NCBI GenBank assembly: GCA_019636875.1
Contig: JAHBWR010000016.1
Location: forward strand, 1-42,242
Direction: 5' to 3'
Length of the DNA: 42,242 bases
Source of the DNA: Nitrospira sp.
GTDB lineage: Bacteria; Nitrospirota; Nitrospiria; Nitrospirales; Nitrospiraceae
The position numbers and the translations under genes were made by a program. Below, piece by piece: positions 15,090 to 24,390 of the stretch. Under the pieces are notes generated by a model. The model was given only the letters and a program-made list of their open reading frames with translations. It was not told where the DNA came from and searched no databases. Within the stretch, counting starts at the first letter, position 1. Every line of letters begins with the position of its first letter.

Positions 15090-17933
15090 GTGCCAAACCC
15101 TCTGTCCTCCAAACCTTCAACGGATCACCTCATCATTGAGGGAGCCCGGCAGAATAATCTGAAGAACGTCTCACTGCAGATTCCGCATAATCAAGTCACA
15201 GCCATTACCGGTGTCTCAGGATCAGGCAAGTCTTCGCTCGCGTTCGATACGATCTTTGCGGAAGGTCAATGGCGGTATGTCGAGTCGCTCTCAACCTACG
15301 CCCGCATGTTTCTCGACAAAGTTGCTCGGCCGGACGTCGATCGAATCCTCAACGTGCGCCCAGCCATTGCCATTGAACAAAAGAATCAGGTACGCACGGC
15401 GCGGTCAACGGTAGGGACAACGACGGAGATCGCCGACTTGCTGCGCCTGCTCTTTGCCAAAATCGGCAAACCCACCTGCCCAGATTGCAGACAAGAGGCC
15501 CGCTCCTTTCAACCGGACACCGTTGCAGACGACCTCTTGAAACGATGGCCCGACGCTCGGGCGATGATGCTCTTCCCAATCGCGACTCCCTCCGCCAAGA
15601 ACGAGGCGGCCTTCATCCAATCGCTCCTCACGCGAGGCTTCACGAGAATTAAAACCACCGATGATGTGCTCAATTTGCACGACGTTGGACAGCCTGCACT
15701 CCACAAATGCCCTGACCTCTTCATCGTCCTCGATCGCCTCGTCATTCGGGAAGACAACCGCACCAGGCTGGTCGAGGCGATCGAAACAGCCTTCCGTGAA
15801 GGAGAGAGTCGTTGTTCGGTCGACATCATCGACCATGGACGGCAGTCCTATAGCACGAAATTTCTCTGCCAGGGCTGTGGAAGAACCTTTGAGCCTCTAC
15901 GGCCGATTCTGTTTTCGTTCAACCATCCCGTCGGAGCCTGTCCTGAATGTAAAGGCTTCGGGAATGTGCTGCGCTATGATCCGGAGCTCGTCATCCCCGA
16001 CGCCACCAAGTCGCTTGCGGGGGGTGCCGTCGAGCCTTGGAGCAAACCCAGCTCTGCGTGGTGGCAGAAGCAGATGCTCGCTGCGATGAAGAAACAGGAC
16101 GTCGACGTCGACGCTCCATTCGAGTCGCTGTCGGCAGATCAACAGCGATTGCTTTGGGAAGGCAACAAGTCGTTTGACGGCATCAACGATTTTTTCGAAT
16201 ACCTCGAAGGCAAGCGCTACAAGCTCCATGTCCGTGTCTTTCTTAGCCGGTACCGCACCCCCTTCGACTGCCCCAGTTGCCATGGGAGCCGCCTTAGGCC
16301 GGAAGCGCTGTTCGTCAAGATTGCCGGATACGATATTCAGCAGGCAACGGAGCACACGGTCGAGGGTCTTGCAGGATGGGTGGAGTCTTTGCCCCTCGGT
16401 CAGTTCGAACAAGACATCGCAACGGATATTCTCCGGCAGCTCTCAGCGAAACTTGGGTTTCTCCAACGCGTCGGCCTCGGCTACCTGACGCTTAATCGAC
16501 AGACGAAGACGTTGTCAGGAGGAGAGGCCCAACGCGTGGCGCTGGCGAATCAACTAGGCTCTCGGCTCGTCGGCACCCTCTATGTCCTCGACGAACCAAC
16601 GATCGGCCTTCACGCCAGAGATACGGATCTGTTAGCCGGTATCCTCCACGACCTGGCAAACACCGGTAATACGGTCGTGGTCGTGGAGCACGACCGCCGC
16701 ATGATCGAATCGGCTGACTACCTGGTTGAATTGGGCCCCCAGTCCGGCGAAAAGGGCGGTGAGATTGTCTGTGCCGCGCCCGCCCAGGAATTCATCTCTG
16801 ATCGCCGCGCGACCACCGCTCGATACCTACGCGGTGAAGAAGCCATCCCCCTCCCGACCAAGCGGCGCAGGGGTAACGGCAAAATGCTCGTGCTCGCCGG
16901 TGCTGCCGAACATAATCTCAAGGACCTGCTCGTCCGCATTCCCCTCGGCATGTTGGTCTGTGTGACCGGTGTCTCCGGATCGGGCAAGAGCACCTTGGTG
17001 GAAGATACCTTGTATCGGGCGATCGCCCGTGCCTTTCGTGTGGAATCTCTGCCGATGGGCCGATTCAAAGCCATCAAAGGTCTCGAGCACCTCAAGGGGG
17101 TTCGCTTGATCGATCAACAGCCGATCGGTCGCACGCCGCGATCGAATCCCGTTACCTACCTGAAAGCGTTCGATGAGATCCGCCAGCTCTTCGCCTCGGA
17201 ACGTGACGCGCAGCGGCAAGGATTCACACCTGGCCACTTTTCGTTCAACGCAGCCGGTGGCCGCTGTGATCGCTGCGAAGGCAGCGGTGTCGAAAAACTG
17301 GAGATGTATTTCTTTGAAGATATCTACGCGCCCTGCGAGATCTGCGAAGGCAAGCGCTTCAAGCCTCAGATCCTGAAGATTCGATACCGTGGAAAGAATG
17401 TCTCAGAGGTCCTCAACATGACGGTGGGGGAAGCGCTATCCTTCTTCGCCGGAGCGCTGAAGCTCCAAGAACGGCTGCATCTACTGATGTCCATCGGCCT
17501 CGGTTACTTACGCCTCGGACAATCCGCCACGACTCTCTCCGGCGGTGAAGCTCAACGATTGAAAATCGCTGCGGAGCTGACAGCTGGGAAAGGGGACCGG
17601 CACCCCTCGACGAGCTCGGGGAGCCGGTCCCCTGGCATGCTCTACATCATGGATGAGCCGACCACCGGCCTGCACTTTGAAGATATCAAGAAGCTCCTTG
17701 GCGTTCTGCACAAACTCGTGAACGCCGGCAATACTCTGGTGATCGTCGAGCACAATCTCGATGTCATCAAATCCTCGGACTGGATCATCGACCTCGGCCC
17801 CGAAGGTGGTGCTGCCGGCGGACAGATCGTCGCCGAAGGGAGGCCTGAGCAAGTGGCGAACGTTGCGGCATCACATACCGGACGGTTCCTGGCAGATACT
17901 CTCAGGCCAATTGCTCCTGGTATTGGTCCGTGA
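15090..17933 (+). CDS. uvrA: Excinuclease ABC subunit A
   Basis: A 947-residue UvrA, the damage-recognition ATPase of nucleotide excision repair that loads UvrB. The GTG at 15090 has AGGAG eight bases upstream; the frame is open to 15030, but that stretch lacks signals. First ABC module: Walker A GVSGSGKSSLAFDTI near residue 41, UvrB-binding region about 130-240, zinc module CQGC..CPEC, signature LSGGEAQRVALA, Walker B VLDEPTIGLHARD. Second module: GVSGSGKSTLVEDTL, zinc module CDRC..CEIC, LSGGEAQRLKIA, then IMDEPTTGLHFED. Between signature and second Walker B an in-frame palindrome adds about 12-14 residues (GDRHPSTSSGSRSPG). Presence of the UvrB-binding region argues against a UvrA2-type paralogue. 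Confidence 0.96.
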   Translation: MPNPLSSKPSTDHLIIEGARQNNLKNVSLQIPHNQVTAITGVSGSGKSSLAFDTIFAEGQWRYVESLSTYARMFLDKVARPDVDRILNVRPAIAIEQKNQVRTARSTVGTTTEIADLLRLLFAKIGKPTCPDCRQEARSFQPDTVADDLLKRWPDARAMMLFPIATPSAKNEAAFIQSLLTRGFTRIKTTDDVLNLHDVGQPALHKCPDLFIVLDRLVIREDNRTRLVEAIETAFREGESRCSVDIIDHGRQSYSTKFLCQGCGRTFEPLRPILFSFNHPVGACPECKGFGNVLRYDPELVIPDATKSLAGGAVEPWSKPSSAWWQKQMLAAMKKQDVDVDAPFESLSADQQRLLWEGNKSFDGINDFFEYLEGKRYKLHVRVFLSRYRTPFDCPSCHGSRLRPEALFVKIAGYDIQQATEHTVEGLAGWVESLPLGQFEQDIATDILRQLSAKLGFLQRVGLGYLTLNRQTKTLSGGEAQRVALANQLGSRLVGTLYVLDEPTIGLHARDTDLLAGILHDLANTGNTVVVVEHDRRMIESADYLVELGPQSGEKGGEIVCAAPAQEFISDRRATTARYLRGEEAIPLPTKRRRGNGKMLVLAGAAEHNLKDLLVRIPLGMLVCVTGVSGSGKSTLVEDTLYRAIARAFRVESLPMGRFKAIKGLEHLKGVRLIDQQPIGRTPRSNPVTYLKAFDEIRQLFASERDAQRQGFTPGHFSFNAAGGRCDRCEGSGVEKLEMYFFEDIYAPCEICEGKRFKPQILKIRYRGKNVSEVLNMTVGEALSFFAGALKLQERLHLLMSIGLGYLRLGQSATTLSGGEAQRLKIAAELTAGKGDRHPSTSSGSRSPGMLYIMDEPTTGLHFEDIKKLLGVLHKLVNAGNTLVIVEHNLDVIKSSDWIIDLGPEGGAAGGQIVAEGRPEQVANVAASHTGRFLADTLRPIAPGIGP
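17592..17632. repeat. Palindromic element inserted in frame in uvrA
   Basis: Perfect 10-base outer arms GGGGACCGGC (17592-17601) and GCCGGTCCCC (17623-17632) enclose an inner CCCC..GGGG repeat with core TCGACGAGCTC. The element encodes roughly residues 835-848 of UvrA, in a segment where other UvrA proteins have only a short linker. It looks like a dispersed palindromic repeat tolerated in a coding gene. Confidence 0.75.
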
Positions 17934-17948
17934 CTGCTGTATTTCACT

Positions 17949-18956
17949 TCAATTGTTAAACCCAAACAATCTCGCTTCCTGATAGGCACGACTCATTTCT
18001 GCCATATCATGCTGAAACCAACTCGCTAACCAGTCGTGGTAGGTCATGGCGCAAACACGCGCATCCACCCTATCACACAGATGTCGAACGATAAGATGCG
18101 CGGCCATCATCCCTGACATCATCGCTCGGAGGACACCATGTGACGACGATGGATCCAAGACTGCCGCCGCATCGCCGGCGAGGAAATACCCAGGCCCAGC
18201 TACAGATGTCGCCATACGCCAGGTGACGTCCGCACTCTGCGCCGGCTCTGCCTGAAGAGCTTGAAGCCCATCCGGGATCCATGCACGAGCAGGCCGATTA
18301 TGTGATTCGGTCACCCGGGTCCACTGAAATCGGTGTGGCTCGACCTCGGCAATCCAGGTCCAGCCATCTTGATCCGGATGAATTGATGGTGTTGGGGCAT
18401 CGTAGGCCCCCACCGCATACCCATAGCACGCGACAAGATTTGGCGAATACCTCACTATCGGAATGCGAAGATGTCGAGCGAGTGCGTGTGTGCTTCCACT
18501 ACAATCGATCACGTAGCCTCCTCGGATCGGGCCCTCAGACGTCATCACCTCGGCACCCGTATCTGAGGCAGAAGTCAACACCCCTACTACTTTGCTGACG
18601 AGGAGCTGTGCCCCGCGCATGCGTACCTGCTCGATCAAGCGATGGTCAAAATCTGCACGAACGGCCTGATAACCTTGCCATTGCCCATCATCATCCTTGC
18701 CATACGGAACGAATTGCGTTGTGCCGTTCCACCCAGACCAGACACCACGATGCCTTACATAACCCGCAGATTGCACCTGGAGCAGAACTCCCAGCTTGGT
18801 CAGTAACGGCTCTATCCCCGGATGCAATGTTTCACCCGGGCGAAATCGCGGAAACCGTTTCTGCTCGACGATCGTGACAGGGATCTGCGCATCCAGGAGC
18901 GTGAGCGCGGCAGCAGCTCCTGACGGGCCACCACCGATGATAATGACGGGCTTCAC
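17949..18956 (-). CDS. FAD-dependent oxidoreductase (LodB/halogenase-like)
   Basis: A 335-residue flavoprotein of the geranylgeranyl-reductase/tryptophan-halogenase superfamily. It has an N-terminal dinucleotide-binding motif VIIIGGGPSGAAAALTLL, an acidic strand end (VTIVEQKRFPRFRPGET) and a second FAD motif YFLAGDAAAVLDPSSSHGVLRAMMSG. The GTG at 18956 overlaps the TGA of the upstream 746-residue gene (GTGA), implying translational coupling; another GTG at 18968 is possible. In LodA/LodB systems a flavoprotein of this kind modifies its partner to make the cysteine tryptophylquinone cofactor. That role is inferred from the gene order and fold. Alternatives are hydroxylation or halogenation of a small molecule. 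Confidence 0.85.
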   Translation of the reverse strand: MKPVIIIGGGPSGAAAALTLLDAQIPVTIVEQKRFPRFRPGETLHPGIEPLLTKLGVLLQVQSAGYVRHRGVWSGWNGTTQFVPYGKDDDGQWQGYQAVRADFDHRLIEQVRMRGAQLLVSKVVGVLTSASDTGAEVMTSEGPIRGGYVIDCSGSTHALARHLRIPIVRYSPNLVACYGYAVGAYDAPTPSIHPDQDGWTWIAEVEPHRFQWTRVTESHNRPARAWIPDGLQALQAEPAQSADVTWRMATSVAGPGYFLAGDAAAVLDPSSSHGVLRAMMSGMMAAHLIVRHLCDRVDARVCAMTYHDWLASWFQHDMAEMSRAYQEARLFGFNN

Positions 18957-21193
18957 ACCCGTGCCCACACGGCCTGATCGGCTCGTTTGCGAAGCGCCGT
19001 ATCAGTCCGTGGACCGACCAGAAATAGTTGTCGATCTTGGATCGGGAGCAGACTACGGCGGAAATCGTTCGGGTGCGGCTGCTCCGTATCCTCCCCTCCC
19101 AAGATCATGTCGACACGATAGACCTCTCCGCTCAGCACCGTCGACGTATCTAATTGGGCGCGCTGCAATTCCGGATCACCCATGCTGACTTTCCGGAAGG
19201 AGACCACAAAACGAAGATTCCGATCGTCGCCCACGATGCCGTAGCACCGCGCAATCGCCTGCATGCGAAGACGATATTCCTCACTCGACACCTGCGTCGT
19301 AAGCCTTGGTGTGAACCGCCCTTCTAAAGCATTTTTCACATAGTCGACGTGTAGGAACTTCTCGCAATCGAGAAACTCCATACCGCCGAATGTCCTGATC
19401 GTTGGACCAACGACACCGTCCCACGGAAGCCCGCCTACTTGCCCAACCTCCTCATCGGTGAGTGGTGCCACTGTGGCTCGCAGCCCTGGATTGCCCGTGT
19501 TCGGCGACATCGCTCGGGATGCGTCCGGCGCTACGGCCGGCCAAAACGTACTGAGCGCAGCGCATAGCTTCGCATCCTCCGGAAACGGGCTCCCCAAGCC
19601 ATAGGCCGCTAAGTGCTGCACCTGTGCGCCGGACACCCGTGTGCGATCCGTGCTCACGTCCCAACCCGGCGCAAAGACGCCGGCACAATCATCCGGCAAG
19701 CAGGAATGTCGATCGGCATCGAACGATTGAGGAATCGTGACGCCGGTCGGCGGTGGTCCCAAGAGCGGCACGACGGCTGAGATCGTCTTTTCAGCAGCGC
19801 TAAACCGATTCCCAGGCATCTGAAGGTTCGCAGGAAGCCGTGTGTCACAGAGAGGCACCGGCGGCACACCCCAGAAATCACCAGGAACCTGCTCAAATAA
19901 TTCACGCTGGCCAGCTGAGGTAAAAAAGTCCGGCGCCGCCACTAGTGAGTAGCAAGGCACCACCGATGTGGCCACTTCAGGTTTTCCAGCAAGCGCTCGC
20001 ACTGTCACGCTGACTTGGCCATCACCCGTGAAGTCGACGTAATGGAGGGCACGATAGTTTCCCCGCGAAACGGTGTCGTTCACGTCAGGCCTGGTAGGAT
20101 CGTTATTGAGATCGATCAGCGAGCCACTTCTCACCTGCGTGCGAGCGTGCACATACGCCGGCGCGGGGCGTACTTCCGATCCATCGGCCCCCTGAGCGGC
20201 GCCAGGCTCCAGCGCGGCAAAGGCTTTTTGTCCTGATGGAACTCTGTAGGTCAATAACCGTCCATTCACTGTGGCCGGTTCCACAAGCCTGGGATGCGGC
20301 ACCGGCATCATGACTCCGGCACCCAGGGAGGCGTCGGTCGATAACTCTGCGATCCCCGTCGAAAATTGAAACGGCATCGTGGCCGGAACTCTTGTCATGC
20401 GCAGGGTAATGGCTCGGGTCCGTCGAATCTTATCGTTATAATGAAACGCCGACAGCTCAACCTGGAGATCGAGACCCGCGATACATTCTGTCCCACTGAA
20501 GAGCTTATGGATTGGCACCCAGAACTCACGAGTGCCATCGCCCGACTTTGGACGCATGACCGTGATATCGCTCCCATGCTTTTGTACGGCAAGAAAGGCG
20601 GCAAACCGTGCGGGACAGACACGGAATGCAAATGGATCATCAGCCACCTGCGCCTGAAATCCGCGATTCTTTTTGTCATACATGGCCGGCCTCGTACCAA
20701 CGCGTGACACACCGGTTCGTGAAAACACCATGTCGGCCTGACGCCTGGTACAGGTATCTCGTGCTGGCCGATACTCATACGCAAAGACCACCACCGACAA
20801 ACGTTGAGAACCAGTCAAGCCGGCCTTGGCTCGTAAATTTCCAAGCGTCGGAGGTTGTACGCCAAACACATAATTCTCGACGGTCTCAATTTCCTTGAGC
20901 GTTGGAAATCCACTGAGGCCTGTTATCACATTTGGCGAGGCCATGGCGTGATACAGCAAACTGTCCGACGGAGATCCCGCTGTGATCGCCTTATTGCCCG
21001 AAAGCGAGAAATCGGTAAATCCCCGCACAGTCCGATCAATGGTGGTGAGCGATTTCGTCAGCTCTGTCTTGAGCCCGGCACTGGTAGGTTTTCGAATATC
21101 AAGCTGTCCTCCGGTGACGTTCAATAGCAAATCCCGCCAGCCTAATGGGGCCAGCCGATCACAAACCGTTTTAACCTCATCAATCAGCGCCAT
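18953..21193 (-). CDS. Large unknown protein, LodA-like candidate
   Basis: A 746-residue soluble protein without signal peptide. It starts at an ATG eight bases after AAGGA. I do not recognise it with certainty. An N-terminal region of about 165 residues (IDRTVRGFTDFSLSG, SDSLLYHAMASPNVI) precedes TGVSRVGTRP, which vaguely recalls the IGIARVGN motif near the start of LodA/GoxA oxidases. Farther on are LGSPFPEDAKLCAALSTFWP (Cys544) and GGLPWDGV (Trp591). LodA forms its cysteine tryptophylquinone from Cys516 and Trp581, the latter in an LPW context. With an overlapping flavoprotein gene downstream this suggests a distant quinone-cofactor enzyme, but other explanations are open. It follows the nitrobindin-like gene by 95 bases on the same strand. 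Confidence 0.8.
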   Translation of the reverse strand: MALIDEVKTVCDRLAPLGWRDLLLNVTGGQLDIRKPTSAGLKTELTKSLTTIDRTVRGFTDFSLSGNKAITAGSPSDSLLYHAMASPNVITGLSGFPTLKEIETVENYVFGVQPPTLGNLRAKAGLTGSQRLSVVVFAYEYRPARDTCTRRQADMVFSRTGVSRVGTRPAMYDKKNRGFQAQVADDPFAFRVCPARFAAFLAVQKHGSDITVMRPKSGDGTREFWVPIHKLFSGTECIAGLDLQVELSAFHYNDKIRRTRAITLRMTRVPATMPFQFSTGIAELSTDASLGAGVMMPVPHPRLVEPATVNGRLLTYRVPSGQKAFAALEPGAAQGADGSEVRPAPAYVHARTQVRSGSLIDLNNDPTRPDVNDTVSRGNYRALHYVDFTGDGQVSVTVRALAGKPEVATSVVPCYSLVAAPDFFTSAGQRELFEQVPGDFWGVPPVPLCDTRLPANLQMPGNRFSAAEKTISAVVPLLGPPPTGVTIPQSFDADRHSCLPDDCAGVFAPGWDVSTDRTRVSGAQVQHLAAYGLGSPFPEDAKLCAALSTFWPAVAPDASRAMSPNTGNPGLRATVAPLTDEEVGQVGGLPWDGVVGPTIRTFGGMEFLDCEKFLHVDYVKNALEGRFTPRLTTQVSSEEYRLRMQAIARCYGIVGDDRNLRFVVSFRKVSMGDPELQRAQLDTSTVLSGEVYRVDMILGGEDTEQPHPNDFRRSLLPIQDRQLFLVGPRTDTALRKRADQAVWARV

Positions 21194-21288
21194 AGGAACA
21201 TCCTTTCAGAGATTAGTCTGGCACATGCGGCGACGGCGACCAATACGATCCACCGTCGCCTCGATATGCGAAGATGATCACACTGGAA

Positions 21289-22296
21289 TCAGCACACCTT
21301 CTCGAGTGTATTGATGCTCACATGTGGCCATTGAATGGGGCCAGGACAACAGCCGGGAGGCAACCCATCTACGCGCGGGAAGAAATCCAGCATGACCAAC
21401 TGCGAATACTGCAAACGAAGCTTCGGTTTTCCCTGCTTGTCCTTCTCCTTCAACTCCTGAATCCAAAAGGTGGACTTCATGACCGTGGCATTCGCCTGTC
21501 TCACAATGAACGGAATGTTCACCACACCGCCCGTCGGATGTGTTGAATCAACATCAAGGACCGTGGTGCGCTCAACCTCAACACCTTGATTTGCAGCCTC
21601 AAGCAAATCATTCGGGCTCACAGGGTTGAACAATCCCTGAAACAGATTGTCGTTGAAGTGTTTGTATGGCGCCAGATAGGGGTTGTTAAGATCCTGATCC
21701 ACTCCGATCGGCAACCCACTGAGGTCAGGAATGGATTGAGTACCCGAATGTTCACTGCTTCGGCCCAAGGCTAGTACCGAGTCACCATGGGGAATGGTCG
21801 CAAGCCGACCAATATTTAGGCTGTCCGTGATGCCGTTAACCATGTGTAGCCATAAGCCAGGCTCATGGTGAATGACATCCTGAGGGGAGCCCGCCAGACC
21901 ACTCTTCGGGAAGTCATCGCCAGCGATCTGTCTTATTCTCTGTTGATAGTCTAACGCGACGAGAAACTGATCGGTATTCGCAGGAGCCCCAGGAGCAAGA
22001 CGGATCCCACGATTCGGCACGGCCTTGTCGACGAGGGTAAACTCGAGCTCTTCATTATATTGGTGGAGTAACAACCGATAATTGAGAGGAAATGGAACTC
22101 CCTGTGGCGGCGGTGCCACAAAGGGGAGAGCAATCATGTTCCACCCGCGACCCGGCAGGTTTGGCACATTCGCCCACTTCCCGGGAAGAAGCTTTAATGG
22201 TCCGAGCTCCTGGTCATTGGTCTTAGGTAATTCCAGCCTTCGTTTTTTATCATCGAGCTTTGCAGGTTCCGTTTTCATCGTCTTAACTTCTTTCAT
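21289..22296 (-). CDS. Nitrobindin-like putative haem-binding protein, paralogue 2
   Basis: A 335-residue near-duplicate of the protein at 13661-14671. The two are almost colinear from KKRRLELPKTND to the C-terminal QWPHVSIN, with conservative changes. The same nitrobindin-like pattern is present (LGPLKLLPGKW, GWNMIALPF, IPNRGIR, IHHEPGLWLHM, IPHGDSVLALG). The ATG at 22296 follows GGGAGACTGTACG, matching the leader of paralogue 1. Here the gene heads an apparent operon with the LodA-like candidate and the flavoprotein, which links this family to that pair. Haem binding itself is inferred and untested. Confidence 0.72.
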   Translation of the reverse strand: MKEVKTMKTEPAKLDDKKRRLELPKTNDQELGPLKLLPGKWANVPNLPGRGWNMIALPFVAPPPQGVPFPLNYRLLLHQYNEELEFTLVDKAVPNRGIRLAPGAPANTDQFLVALDYQQRIRQIAGDDFPKSGLAGSPQDVIHHEPGLWLHMVNGITDSLNIGRLATIPHGDSVLALGRSSEHSGTQSIPDLSGLPIGVDQDLNNPYLAPYKHFNDNLFQGLFNPVSPNDLLEAANQGVEVERTTVLDVDSTHPTGGVVNIPFIVRQANATVMKSTFWIQELKEKDKQGKPKLRLQYSQLVMLDFFPRVDGLPPGCCPGPIQWPHVSINTLEKVC

Positions 22297-22422
22297 CGTA
22301 CAGTCTCCCTTTTTCACTTATGTGGAGGTAAATCTATGGCGACTACCGATAGCCGCTGATCCGTAGTGAGCGCTGGGCCTCCTTTCCGTTACTCACTTAC
22401 TTGGTTGGTCCTTTACTGATCA

Positions 22423-22436
22423 GATCAGATCTGATC
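22423..22436. promoter_or_regulatory. Candidate operator palindrome GATCAGATCTGATC
   Basis: A perfect 14-base palindrome preceded by a further direct GATCA, about 130 bases upstream of the operon start at 22296. Related imperfect dyads, GAATCTGATTC (22627-22637) and GTATCTGATCTGATAC (22645-22660), occur in the same gap. Could bind a dimeric regulator; no regulator gene is adjacent. Confidence 0.4.
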
Positions 22437-22841
22437 CGACAGACGTCGTGTACGGATCCCTCTCGCGCAACGTTCTATTCGCTAACGCAAGCCAGATGCC
22501 ACCGGAAAGCGTGAGCATCCGTTTAAAGTCACACCCACTCAGAGCGCTTTATTTTCAGCCTGATATGGCCTGCTCAATGGCAGCACACACCAAACACTCA
22601 TCACGCTGAGTGAACCTACATGTATCGAATCTGATTCAGGCGATGTATCTGATCTGATACCCTGCGAAGATGACCCACTCGCTTTTTGAATTGCCCACAA
22701 GAGTCAGTAGGGGGAGTAAGTATGTGGATCTAGGGTACTCGATCCAGCAATCTTTCCAGGAGAGACGCTCTAAAAGACCAGTAGTGTTCGTCAAGACAGA
22801 GCGCTGCTGAAGGAAAGTGTGAATGATGCGATGATGAATTA

Positions 22842-22863
22842 CCGAGTCACATGTGTGGCTCGG
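22842..22863 (-). terminator. Hairpin downstream of the DUF3422 gene
   Basis: CCGAGTCACA and TGTGGCTCGG can form a 9-10 bp stem with one G-T pair, about 50 bases after the stop of the DUF3422 gene. There is no good T run, so it may be a weak or factor-assisted terminator. Confidence 0.35.
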
Positions 22864-22911
22864 GTTCGGAAGAAGATCGGAAAAGGATGATTCAGATTAA
22901 ACGGCGGACTA

Positions 22912-24288
22912 TTATCTCGGATCATCACCTTTTGATGCTGGCGACGCCTCTACCAATTTTTTGTGCAAAAACTTCTTGCTGGCGGTCGTAATAGCGAAGG
23001 CCAGCCCGATGGCGACAGGCACAAAGATCGCTGAGGCAAGGTTCGCATTGCCGAGCCAGCCGAGTTCGTACAATCCCTTGAAGACATATCCAGCCAGTCC
23101 GGCGAGATAATACGCGATGACGATCACCGACAATCCTTCGACCGTGTGTTGAAGCAGCACTTGGCTCTTGGTCGTCTTGTCGACACTCTGGAGGAGCGTG
23201 AGGTTTTGGGCCTCCAAGATCAAGTCGATGCGAGTACGAATGATGGCGATAATGCCCTCGAAACCGCCTCGCAACGTTTCGATACGTCGCAAGAGCTGCT
23301 GATATCCCTCCGCCACACCGGTAATGCCGCTCAACACATAATCCGAGATCGGACGATATGATTCCATTCGTTGCTCTCCAATAGATGCCAACGTGGCATG
23401 CACGATCTTGTCATATGGCAATGCCGAGGACAGTTCAAAGTGTAACTTCCCAGCCATACGGTTCGTCTTCAAAAGATCCTGGGTGAGCGTATTCAGCCAG
23501 CGCTGCAGGGTCTGTGAATCGGCATGCCCGATATGAGCGGTAATGATTTCCCGCTGCTTGAGGTGCACCTGTTCAAACTTATAGACCTGATCAATCGCGG
23601 CTGAAAACAGCGGCTTTTGCATCAGCAACAAGTGATAGTACGTCTCGATCCGCACGATAGCGTCCACGATGTCTTTCAGGCGTGACGGATCACTTTGCGA
23701 CGGTCCGACACTGACCCAGTACCGTTCCCGGCCTTCTGCATCGGGTGTAAAACTCGTCGTTACACTGGTCTGCTCATTAAGGATTCGGCTGCCGTAGAGG
23801 ATAGGCCCCGGCATCAACGGCCGGACCTCCTGACGTGGCGGCAACATGCCTGTGGTCAGTAGAATGTCCAAGCGGCAAACCACCGACCCAAGCGGATCCG
23901 CTAAAAACGAGTAGTCTGGGAACACCAAGGGCCCAAACGTTGGCACGCCGCTCTCTTGAGAGGGCACATGCCAGAGTTGATAGTTGTAGTATTCCGTATG
24001 GGCCTGCCAGACAAGGATGAGCCGATCACCGTTCTCCGCCTCCTTGACCCCGTACCCGAAATTCTCCCTGAGATCTATCGTTTCAGAAGGAACCTTAAGC
24101 CTCCCAAGTAATGACTGAAACTCCGATCGACTCGCTGGCCGTTGTGTAGGCGGATCGGACATACGGAATGCTTCATAATGGACATGGGCCGGCGCGCGAA
24201 GCCATCGCCCGATCGGCTGCTGTGGGCGTTCATGCAACTTTCTCAGAAAGGTTTCAGTTTCCGATTGAGGCATATTCGGTTGATCCAC
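22912..24288 (-). CDS. DUF3422 family membrane-anchored protein
   Basis: A 458-residue protein matching DUF3422. The N-terminal pattern is ERPQQPIGRWLRAPAHVHYEAF, with a HTEYYNYQLWHVP segment, and the long middle part is helical. Two C-terminal hydrophobic helices (VIVIAYYLAGLAGYVFKGLYEL and SAIFVPVAIGLAFAI) would anchor it in the inner membrane with a large soluble domain on one side. The function of the family is unknown. The GTG at 24288 has only a distant GGGAG; an ATG at 24273 is an alternative. It lies about 100 bases downstream of the YqgE gene on the same strand. Confidence 0.85.
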   Translation of the reverse strand: MDQPNMPQSETETFLRKLHERPQQPIGRWLRAPAHVHYEAFRMSDPPTQRPASRSEFQSLLGRLKVPSETIDLRENFGYGVKEAENGDRLILVWQAHTEYYNYQLWHVPSQESGVPTFGPLVFPDYSFLADPLGSVVCRLDILLTTGMLPPRQEVRPLMPGPILYGSRILNEQTSVTTSFTPDAEGRERYWVSVGPSQSDPSRLKDIVDAIVRIETYYHLLLMQKPLFSAAIDQVYKFEQVHLKQREIITAHIGHADSQTLQRWLNTLTQDLLKTNRMAGKLHFELSSALPYDKIVHATLASIGEQRMESYRPISDYVLSGITGVAEGYQQLLRRIETLRGGFEGIIAIIRTRIDLILEAQNLTLLQSVDKTTKSQVLLQHTVEGLSVIVIAYYLAGLAGYVFKGLYELGWLGNANLASAIFVPVAIGLAFAITTASKKFLHKKLVEASPASKGDDPR

Positions 24289-24390
24289 GTGACTTTTTCG
24301 TCTCCCTGACTAGATGCATGACCCTAACACCAGGCTCGGCCAGGTTCAACAAGGAGGTAATCGACTGTGGAAGAAAAACCTCGGAAGCTT

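Larger units (their letters stand above)
22297..22911. other. Long regulatory-looking intergenic region
   Basis: 615 bases with no supportable gene. It holds three dyads built on a TGAT core (22423-22436, 22627-22637, 22645-22660) and a hairpin at 22842-22863. The promoter of the nitrobindin-like/LodA-like operon should lie here, but no clear -35/-10 pair was found. Confidence 0.6.
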
